DNA of 64,000 bases from Mya arenaria (taxonomy: Eukaryota > Mollusca > Bivalvia > Myida > Myidae): NCBI RefSeq assembly GCF_026914265.1, contig NC_069138.1:27371262-27435261 (forward strand). The letters run 5' to 3'. Shown piece after piece: positions 49,701 to 61,700 of the stretch; position 1 is the first letter of the stretch; each line of letters starts with the position of its first letter. The translations under genes were made by a program, and so were the position numbers. Below the pieces are notes generated by a model that worked only from the letters and a program-made list of their open reading frames with translations, did no database searches and had not been told where the DNA came from.

Positions 49701-52700
49701 ATCCATGTACTATAGGTATAAGGGTAAGATATTTACAATGAAAATAAGTTCACAAAAACTACATCTTTGGATAGGAAAGGGAATGTGTGCATATTAAACT
49801 TGTCACTATGGATTGCGGTAAATCATTCAGAAAATAAGCCTTGGGTAAAAATAACAGGGATGAAATACGGACCTATTGTATACACACCTTTGAAAGCTTC
49901 CCTGATCCTACGTCCATTGCCGACAGGGACATTCCCACTGCTCTCTGTCATGAAGGACCTTGCGGTTCCCTAAAATAAGGTTAACTAATACACTCATCAT
50001 TATTCACATACAAATACATGCTCTCTGTCATCAAGGACCTTGTGGTTCCCTAAAATAAGGTTAATTAATACACTCATCATTATCCACATACAAATACATG
50101 CTCTCTGTCATCAAGGACCTTGTGGTTCCCTAAAATAAGGTTAACTAATACACTCATCATTATCCACATACAAATACATGCTCTCTGTCATCAAGGACCT
50201 TGTGGTTCCCTAAAATAAGGTTAACTAATACACTCATCATTATCCACATACAAATACATGCTCTCTGTCATGAAGGACCTTGTGGTTCCCTAAAATAAGG
50301 TTAACTTATACACTCATCATTATCCACATACAAATACATGCTCTCTGTCATCAAGGACCTTGTGGTTCCCTAAAATAAGGTTAACTTATACACTCATCAT
50401 TATCCACATACAAATACATGCACTCTGTCATGAAGGACCTTGTGGTTCCCTAAAATAAGGTTAACTTATACACTCATCATTATCCACATACAAATACATG
50501 CTCTCTGTCATCAAGGACCTTGTGGTTCCCTAAAATAAGGTTAACTTATACACTCATCATTATCCACATACAAATACATGCACTCTGTCATCAAGGACCT
50601 TGTGGTTCCCTAAAATAAGGTTAACTAATACACTCATCATTATCCACATACAAATACATGCTCTCTGTCATCAAGGACCTTGTGGTTCCCTAAAATAAGG
50701 TTAACTAATACACTCATCATTATCCACATACAAATACATGCTCTCTGTCATCAAGGACCTTGTGGTTCCCTAAAATAAGGTTAACTTATACACTCATCAT
50801 TATCCACATACAAATACATGCTCTCTGTCATCAAGGACCTTGTGGTTCCCTAAAATAAGGTTAACTTATACACTCATCATTATCCACATACAAATACATG
50901 CACTCTGTCATGAAGGACCTTGTGGTTCCCTAAAATAAGGTTAACTTATACACTCATCATTATCCACATACAAATACATGCTCTCTGTCATCAAGGACCT
51001 TGTGGTTCCCTAAAATAAGGTTAACTTATACACTCATCATTATCCACATACAAATACATGCACTCTGTCATCAAGGACCTTGTGGTTCCCTAAAATAAGG
51101 TTAACTTATACACTCATCATTATCCACATACAAATACATGCACTCTGTCATCAAGGACCTTGTGGTTCCCTAAAATAAGGTTAACTTATACACTCATCAT
51201 TATCCACATACAAATACATGCACTCTGTCATGAAGGACCTTGTGGTTCCCTAAAATAAGGTTAACTTATACACTCATCATTATCCACATACAAATACATG
51301 CACTCTGTCATCAAGGACCTTGTGGTTCCCTAAAATAAGGTTAACTAATACACTCATCATTATCCACATACAAATACATGCTCTCTGTCATCAAGGACCT
51401 TGTGGTTCCCTAAAATAAGGTTAACTTATACACTCATCATTATCCACATACAAATACATGCTCTCTGTCATCAAGGACCTTGTGGTTCCCTAAAATAAGG
51501 TTAACTAATACACTCATCATTATCCACATACAAATACATGCTCTCTGTCATCAAGGACCTTGTGGTTCCCTAAAATAAGGTTAACTTATACACTCATCAT
51601 TATCCACATACAAATACATGCTCTCTGTCATCAAGGACCTTGTGGTTCCCTAAAATAAGGTTAACTTATACACTCATCATTATCCACATACAAATACATG
51701 CTCTCTGTCATCAAGGACCTTGTGGTTCCCTAAAATAAGGTTAACTTATACACTCATCATTATTCACATACAAATACATGCTCTCTGTCACCAGGGACCT
51801 TGTGGTTCCCTAAAATAAGGTTAACTTATACACTCATCATTATCCACATACAAATACATGCACTCCGTCATGAAGGACCTTGTGGTTCCCTAAAATAAGG
51901 TTAACTTATACACTCATCATTATCCACATACAAATACATGCTCTCTGTCATGAAGGACCTTGTGGTTCCCTAAAATAAGGTTAACTTATACACTCATCAT
52001 TATCCACATACAAATACATGCTCTCTGTCATGAAGGACCTTGTGGTTCCCTAAAATAAGGTTAACTTATACACTCATCATTATCCACATACAAATACATG
52101 CTCTCTGTCATGAAGGACCTTGTGGTTCCCTAAAATAAGGTTAACTTATACACTCATCATTATCCACATACAAATACATGCTCTCTGTCATGAAGGACCT
52201 TGTGGTTCCCTAAAATAAGGTTAACTTATACACTCATCATTATCCACATACAAATACATGCTCTCTGTCATGAAGGACCTTGTGGTTCCCTAAAATAAGG
52301 TTAACTTACACATAATCATTACCGGTATCCACATACAAATACATACTCTCTGTCATAAATGATCGTGTTGTTCCTAAAACAAGGCGTATAGCCGTACACT
52401 CTTTAATATTCACATACAAATTATATACTAGTACATACTCTCTGTAATAAAGGGCCATGTTGTTTTAAATAATGTTTGCACTCTTCAAATTCACATACAA
52501 ATTAATGCATACTCTCTGAAGTAAAGGAACTTATGGTTTCCTAAAAGCAAGGTGTTTACTCCTCAATATTCACATGCAAATATATTCAAACAGGGTTTAA
52601 ATCCACATGTAAAATAAGGAGCAATGTACATATGTTTTTGAACAAATATCTAAGTACTCGTATTATTCATAATATCACAAAGCAACATTCTGTATGAAGA

Positions 52701-55700
52701 ATAAAACTAAGATGTAAAATCCAAAGAGAGTGCATTTCAGTTAAAAATAGAATGTAGTTTTAATATCTCACATTTCTGGGTGAACGTGTAGGAGACTGGA
52801 AGCGAACCTGGTCAGCATACAGATCCACAGAGTCTGTGCCATCTTCTGCTGCAGCTGCAATAGCCGGGGCCCTGCAAAAGAATTGAAATACAATACAATA
52901 ATATAATGAAAAATACAGGGAAAAAAACAGAAATCGAAAATATTGAAATCAAGCCTGTTGTACAGATCATAGAAGAAATGAAGTGATTGATACCTTGGTC
53001 GGTCTAGTTGCCCGTACATGCTGTTAAACTGGTTGTCTTCTATTGACTCCTGCTGAATCACTGTCCAAAATAAATGTGAAAGCTTTAATACTGGAATAGC
53101 TATGTTATAACTATTCATTAAAATTGCCTATATCAATAATTTCGGTTTTGTTTTCTGAAATCTATACCTTCAGTGTTTTTATTGTTTAAAAAAGTTATCC
53201 AGACATGGAATTTCAGTATTTTTTTTATGAAAATTCAAATAAGTTTACATAAAAAATGATTGAACTTTGGCATAGCTTGGAAAATACAGGACATACTTGA
53301 ATGAAACTTGATATATATTTTTTTAATTCAGATGGCAAAATGTGATTTTTCACACCATGAACACATAATGTAAATTAGAATTCTGCAAATTATTTTCAAA
53401 GTGAAGGACACTATGACCTTGAACTTTGACCAATATAACCCTATATAACCCAAATCAATAGAGGTAATTTATTGACTATGAACAATATACACATACTGGT
53501 ACAAAATTTAAAGACTCCATAATACACAGAGTCATTAAAATGTTATTGATTCGGAACCTTGGAAGGTTCACCTTCACTTTGACCTATTTATCCCACAATC
53601 AATAGAGGTCATGAATCTAATGCCATGATTAATTGTCATTCCAATTTTGAAGATTCTACACCAAATTGTTAAAAGTTATTGATCTATAACAATAGTGTGA
53701 CACCTGAGTCACAATGCCAGACCAAATAACCCTATATGTCAGCCATGATATAATTATATGACAAAATAAAAACAGCATACCGCTTGCCTTTTCATCACTC
53801 TGTCTCTTCTTCTGTCTCCTCATAAACAAACAACAAATCAGCAAGAATATGACCACCAATAGGAACAGCCCTGCGACCCCGCCGCCTATAATCACAGGCA
53901 GGTTGAGGGGGTCAGAAATCTGTGCCTCTTGCCCCAGGGGCCAGGGAGTCGTGGTAGGGCGGGGTGTGGGTCTAGGCTTGGGTCTTGCAGTGGTGGGTAG
54001 GGTAGGTACTGGTGCCACTGAAATTTAGATTTTTACTATTAAACTTTATAAAAATAGGAAAAAAAGTTCCAGAAGTAAGAACAAGTAATTCTCGCAAAAA
54101 TGTATGAGCAGTTTACTTTTTATAGCAATAACATTTTGAAGCCGCGATGATATGGTTTCAAGTAATAAAAATTTAAACAGCCAGTATTTTTAAAGTTTTC
54201 ACTTTTGCCAACCATATTAAAAATGTACAACTGCATTGCATATGTGCAGTTTAAACATCACTTTTTCGTTCATCTGTGATATTTTTAATGATAGAAAACA
54301 TATTGCATTAAATAAACAAAACATATTGCATTAAATAAACAAAGAGTTTATTTTCATTTGCCATAATAAAATCTTTTTGTGATTCAAAAATGATACATGA
54401 GTAATAATCAACTAAACTTTAACACACATGTGGCGGTCTCCAGCAATACAGCCCTTCCATACCCAGCCCCTGTTGCTGCATTGATGGTAATATTGTACAC
54501 AAAGTCCGGTTCCAGGTCTGACAAGGTGATTGTGCTCGCTGTTGTCGTTAGGTTGTATATGCTGGAATCTAGCGGACCTGGGAAAGATTGGTAAATAAGT
54601 GTATATTTGCAAAAAGAATTAGCAAAGATAACTATTGTGTCAAGAATAGTTCCAATTTATCATATACTAGTAATAAGTGTTCAAACTAGAACTGTCACAG
54701 GAGTGATGAATACCCCTGAAATCTGCCTGGACGCAGGAATGGCAAAATATTTCTTTGAAAAGGTGCCATAACTCTGAGGTTATTGTACACTGCATTTCCA
54801 CTTCACACTAAAACAATGTGTGTTGAATAATTAAAATCTATTGAGTAATTAAGAAGCTACGATTCTGACAAGAAAAAGTAGCAAAGGGCAATAATTCTGT
54901 AGATAGCTGAAATAGAGTTATGGTTATTGTACACTGCACATCCTCTCATTGTGCTTATAAGTTACCATTGTATGAAGTTTAATCAGATTTCATCCAGTAG
55001 TTTTCAAGTTATGCTCCAGACAAGGAACAGTAGCAAAGGGCAACAACTATGTGATAAGCTGATATAGAGTTATGGCTCCCATACACTGCACTTCCTACCA
55101 TTAATGCATATTACAGTCGAAACTTGATGGCTTGATATTCTAGTGACCGGCCAAAATACTTTGAGCCTCGAGAATATCGGGCCAAGCGGGATTGCTTACA
55201 GAATTATTTGTTAAAAAAAAGTCTTGTTTACCTCGTTTGTTATTTGCTACGCCATCTCCGCAAAAATAGAGTATTTATTGAACATAGTTACACATCGTAC
55301 AGTTCGTGACATGACTTATTCGATACTTAGAAAATATCAATTTATTTGATTTTTTTATTTATTATAAAAATACATTTATGGGTAACAACAAACAAGCAAT
55401 TTTAAACAGAGAGTAACACAAACATAGCTTATAAGTTATATCAAAATGCATTGAAATTTTTACATGGATAAAAATTAGCGACAGAACTTAAAAGTGTTGG
55501 CATGTTTATTCAAACTGTTAAACCACTTGAATTTGATAATAATTATAATAAAATCAAGCAATTTTTATCGATTAGCGTCTTGTGCTTAATGAAGCCAAGC
55601 AAACAAATCAAGGTGTGAGATTCTTATCTGAACCTGCGAAAATGACATCGACCCAAGCAAACAGAACTAAGTGTGAAGTTCTTACTTGGGACTGCGAAAA

Positions 55701-58700
55701 TGACATCGAGCGTTGAGTAATATCGACCCTCAAGATATCGAGCCATCTGATCAAATTTAATATGAACATAGAGTAAAAAAAATAGGTCCTTTTAATCTGG
55801 TTCGAGCAAACGAGGATATCGAGCCATGAGATATTGAGCCAACGAGTTTCGACTGTATGATATAGCATATAAAGTTAACCCTTGAAGCATAAATGTCAAC
55901 CAAGCCTAACATTTAATGTTCTTTGGTTAACATTATATATTATGTTATCACCCTCAATGGCATCTGATATTTATATAATAACATTGTATGAAAATAAATC
56001 TTACCTGCATTATCTATGAGTATCTCTTGTATTGCAGACTTTAATCCACCACATAAATCACCAATCATAACATCTTCATCTTTCATCCAATCAGAAAGGA
56101 CATTTGATATGTTGAATTGCAACAAGTACTCTGATTGGCTAATATCTGTTGTATTCTCATACTTCTCTAGCGCTGTGCTATTTAAATAAACTGTGTCACA
56201 CATATGTGCTATAGGATACAGCAAGTCTCTTGTTATTTTAGGTGAGAAGTTTATAAATATTTCACTTATTAAGGCTTCTTTTTGTACAAGATCACCTATA
56301 TTTTCTGTAAAGTTAACTTCAATTTGATCCATATCCAATGGTGTGGCTCGACCAATCATAACATAGGTTACAAGATAGTGAGAGATGATGCCATTGGTTA
56401 CAGGTGGTGGTCTCCATGACAACCTCAGAGATGTTGTTGTTGCTCTCACCTGAAGATTTTCTACCATGCCAGGAACTGAAGTCACGAAAAAAGGACGTAC
56501 ATTGTAAACAAATAATCTACACTATTCTATTTTTAATTGAGTATGAGCTTGGAATTGTCTCTGGGGCCATGATTACACACAGTCTCAAGTCTGAGTTCAG
56601 ACTCTAGTGGCAAAACTGAAAATCTTCATTTGAAGTTATTTTTCTTTCCACCGGTAGGAGTTTTAATGATGAAATTTGCCGAGTTTAATTACTATTCAAA
56701 AAATTGTACAATAAGTCAAAATTATTTTCATAAAATAAATGGTATAAAGGTTATTTTTTTTTAAATTTAATAAAAGTGCTTTTCTGATTTTGAGTCTAGA
56801 CTTGGATTAAGATTGTTTGTAATTATGGCCCAAGGTTTGAGTAAAATATAATTATCTTCCTTTATTTGATATTTTGTTATCTTATTTTGATGAGATAATT
56901 TATTATATAAATACACTTGATTACAAAAATCATAAACTTTCATACAGCCAAAGAAGGTATAATTTATCTGAAACATTTATTTATAATATATTTCATTAAA
57001 CAAGAGGGCCATGATGGCCCTAAATCGCTCACCTGAGTAAAAGAGTTTAACCTTTGTTATCAATATAGCTTGTTTCTCAAAGAATATTGAACAAGAGCTG
57101 TCACAGTATGAGACGAATGCCCCCGAATGTGTCATTGACCTATGAACAAGTACATGAAAAGTTGATCTTGCCTTTACGTGTCAAATTGTTATGGCAAGTT
57201 ATTATAAATAGCCTCTGAAATACCACCCATACTTGACAGCCTACACTCTTATGTCCTCATATTCAGCATTCCATTGTGAATAAACACTTAGTGTATCTTT
57301 CACCTTAGAGGTAGGGACATGGGTCTTGCACACGACATGTCGTCTTGGTATGTCGAAAATATGTGGCTAGTCATTTTAAAATCTGTCCATTCAAGATAAA
57401 GTTACAGCCCGGTTACGACAGCCTAACCTCCATGTACTTATATGCAGCATACCATTGTGAATAAACACTAAGTGTGACCTTCAACTTAGAGGTAACCGCC
57501 CTCAAAAAAGGGGCTCGCTGGAGCACTGTACTAAGGTTTTAGATTATTTTAGGAACAGTTTGTTGTTCTTCTTGATAAATAAATTGTGAAATTCAAGACA
57601 TGAAAAAACGAGTATCAGTGATTTGTAAAGAACAAATTCCTGGATTATTCATTCAAAGAATGGAAATGATAGAAAAACAAATTTGCAGCATATGTTGTTT
57701 TCTTTTCTTTTTTTGACTTGGCTGTTTTATATCAAGTATAGGACGCTAGCATAGATAGGACACAGGCAAAAAAATAGTTGAAAAAACGGGGTAAAAACCC
57801 TTAATATATAAGATAGGATGCAACGGAAAAATGTAAAAATCGGAGCCAAAAAATTGAGGTTGGTAAAGTATTTACTAGTGATGTTCCGATGATCGATTAT
57901 AATCGAAAATCGATTGGTTGGGTCTGAAATCGGCGACAATCGATAGTATTTAGTTATAATCGATTATCTAAAAAAAATTTTTTAGTAAGTGTTAAGATGT
58001 TATCTTTAACAAAATGGCTGAGTCTGATGAAAGCCACAATGAGCAAGGAAATGAACTATTTTTTATACAACAACACTTCAATCATAGACATAAGGTATAT
58101 GCATATAATGATTAAGAGTTTAATACTCTACATGAATAAAACTACAACTCAGGTACTATCTAGTATTTTAAAAACCGATTGTACTATCGATAATCGGTTA
58201 CTTGAGTGGAACCGATCATCGATAGTAAAATTGCAACCGATTCCCAACACTATTATTTACAACATATAATGAAGTAAAAATCGAACAAAAAATTGTATAT
58301 AAGGCATAATTCGATAACTGTCTTGTGTATTTCGATAATTATCGTCGTATTTCAGTAATTTAGCGTACACAACAATGATTTAAGTCTTGACATTTTGAGA
58401 ACATTCATGCATATTATAAGAAATATGAAAATAAAAGAGACCAAACAAAATTATTTTAATACATTTGAGAGAAGTCTATGCAAGGGTGCTTCAGACCAAA
58501 TTTGGTAAATATCCATCAAGAGGTTCACAAGAATAATCGTTTTTTACTCTATTTTTAGCTAAAAGGGGCAAAACAAAATTATGTGAACAAATTTAAGAGA
58601 GGTCCATGCAAGGACACTTCAAACCAAATTTGCTGAAGATCTATCAAGGGGTTCATGCGAAGAAAATGTTATGTTTTTTTTACTAATTCTAGCTCTGGTG

Positions 58701-61700
58701 GTCCTTCAAAGGGGCCAAACAAAATTATTTGAAAAGACCTGACAGAGGACTTGAAGATCCATCAAGCAGTTAATAAGATCTAGTTGTTTAAAGGTTTTTC
58801 TATTTTTTGCTCTGGTGACCCCTAAAAGGGGCCAAACAAAATCATTTGAACAAAGTTGAGAGAGGACCATGTAAGGATGCTACATATCAAGTATGGAGTC
58901 ATTCTGACCTTTACTTTCAGAGGAAAAGATGTTTAAGTGACAAGACAATGTAAAAACAAATGACCCCTGAGCAAGGCCAATTTGACCCCGGGACAATAAT
59001 TTGAATACCTTTGGTGTAGGTCCACTAGGTAACACTATATACCAAATATGAAAGCTCTAGGTCTTATATTTTGGAGAAGAAGATTTTTAAAGTTTTATTA
59101 TATAAGACTATATAAAAACAAATAACTTTCAGGGCGGGGCCAATTTTGACCCTGTGGCAATAATTTGAACAACTTTGATAGAGGTCCACAAGATGATGTT
59201 GTATACCAAATATCTAAGCTCCTGGCCTTACGGTTCTGGAGAAGAATATTTTTAAAGATTTACTATATAACACTACGTAAAAACAAGGACCCCCTAGGCG
59301 GGGTCAATTTTGACCCTGTGGCAATAATTTGAACAAATCTGGTAGAGGTCCACTAGATGATGCTGTATACCAAATATCTAAGCCCTGGGCCTTACAGTTT
59401 CGGAGAAGAAGATTTTTAAAGATTTACTATATAACACTATGTAATAAAACTAGTGACCCCTGGGGCGGGGCCATTTTTGACCCCAGGAGAATAATTTGAA
59501 CAAATTTTGTAGAGGACCACTACATGATGACACATACCAATTTTCAAGGTTCTAGGCCTTGTGGTTTTTGAGAAGAAGATTTTTAAAGTTTTCCCTATAT
59601 AAGTCTATGTAAAACAAGTGACACCCGGGGCGGGCCATTTTTGACCCCAGGGGGATAGTTTTAATAATTTTGGAAGAGGACCACTAGATGATGCTATATA
59701 CCAAATATTAAGCCTCTAGGCCTTGTGGTTTTGGAGAAGAAGATTTTTAAAGTTTTTCCTCTCTGTTGCCATGGCAACCAGAGTTCTGCATGGAATTCAA
59801 TTCTTTGAACAATTTTCAAAGGGGACCACCCAAGGAACATTCCTGTGAAGTTTAGATGATATTGGCTAAGCGGTTTATGAGGAGATGTCGTTTAAAGTAA
59901 AAGTTTACAGACGGACGGACGGACGACGGACGGACGGACGACGGACGGACGGACGGACGGACGGACGGACGCCGGACAAATTGTGATCACAAAAGCTCAC
60001 CTTGTCACTATGTGACAGGTGAGCTAAAAAATGATAAAAATTGATGAATGAAATTATGCAAACACTAACTATATAACTACCAGTACAGCATTAATGAGTT
60101 TTTGCGTTTGTTTTTGCCAAATTTAATGAATCTTTGCACATCCAATATTGTATAATTATGGTGTATAATATGTATTTGTGCATGTTGCAATGGACCGGTG
60201 TCCTTATTATAGTGATATGTTTGTCATTGTTATTGTGATTATGGAAATTATTAAAAAATCTGGGATGCTATGATGATCTATCTAATAAAAGCCATCACAT
60301 ACCATCTTGTAGTGTTTTGACAGTGATGTTTTCACTGTATGGGCCAATCCCATTGGCTAGCTGGTTTGTGAAGGACGCAACACGTACAGTGTACTGGGTG
60401 TAAGGCACAAGATTCCTGAAACATTTATGTTCTTGCTCACAAAGTTGATGTTAAATCCTGCACTGCGATTTACAAAACACTTGAGTATAATTTAATGACT
60501 TCAAAGCTGAATTGAAAAATACCAGAAATTATTTGTCATGCAAAACATTCTTGCAATCTTTCTCAACCATAATCAAAACACTATCTTATTTTTTTATTAT
60601 TGTTCCTGTTTCCTGTTTCTTGACTACAATTACTAATGTAATATATATATATATGTAAAATAGATCATTAACTGACTTTTCCACAACATCTATTCATATA
60701 AACTTCCCTTAAAACACAATGCAAAAAAAATCTGATTTTCTGAATAAACTTGAACCACAAATGAAACACAAATGTAGGCTTACTTGACAATGGTGGTGAG
60801 GTCAAGGACACCAAGTGAAGTTAGGGAGCCCATAGTAATGTCATTCCAGTATTGAACTATGAAGCCAGATAGGTCACTGTTCCACTGGTCAACTGGGGGT
60901 GCCTGAAACACAAGAATTTTATGACCTTAATATACCATATTTATTTTATATTGCAATGAACAAATACTCTAAGCTTTGTAGAGGCTGTTAAGCTTTATTA
61001 GTCTCGACTTTCAATAACCTTTGTAGAGGCTGTTAAGCTTTATTAGTCTCGACTTTCAATAACCTTTGTAGAGGCTGTTAAGCTTTATTAGTCTCGACTT
61101 TCAATAACCTTTGTAGAGGCTGTTAAGCTTTATTAGTCTCGACTTTCAATAACCTTTGTAGAGGCTGTTAAGCTTTATTAGTCTCGACTTTCAATAACCT
61201 AGACACATTCAGCAAGCATTAGAGCTTTAATAGCAAGAAAAAAGGTTTTAAGCGATCAAAAAATACAATACTGGTATGCCCCTCAATTTTTTGGATATGA
61301 GTATGTTAGTGAACAAAATAGTTCATTAAAACTAATGTCTGTGTGTTTTTATTTGGGATTTATTATTTGTAACTATTTGGATAAATGTGACTGCTGATGT
61401 TATGAAGTAAATAATGTAATGTTCTTAAGTAGGCTTTATTGAACAGTCACCAACATAATTAATTTTCACTGTCAATGTTGTTAGGCGAGGTTTATCAGTC
61501 AATACATTGGATAATGCAACAATGTGTTATTACTTTATATACAGAATATAATCCTATCTTTGGTTAAATGACTGACTGATCATTTTTTTGCTTTAAATAA
61601 TTAAAATGCCTTAAGAATTGTTTTTAAAGCATGTCTTTTGCAAGGAAATGTCTACAATTATCTGGAATTTATTATTATTAAAAAGGGGCAGAATTCATCA

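Larger units (their letters stand above)
57003..60027. mobile_element. Large non-autonomous repeat ('agagggccatgatggccct'), with nested insertions
   Basis: Opens 'acaagagggccatgatggcc' at about 57001 and ends with a hairpin ('agctcaccttgtcac' / 'gtgacaggtgagct', about 59995-60026) followed by 'aaaaa'. Inside: another repeat (about 57089-57530), the hAT copy 57876-58252, a ~175-base block repeated about five times (58920-59760: 'ggagaagaagatttttaaag', 'ggggcggggccattttt', 'tgaccccag'), and a GGAC array (59910-59970). A terminal hairpin followed by a short 3' end suggests a Helitron-like element, but the class is uncertain. It fills most of the gene 2 intron between exons 5 and 6. Confidence 0.55.
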
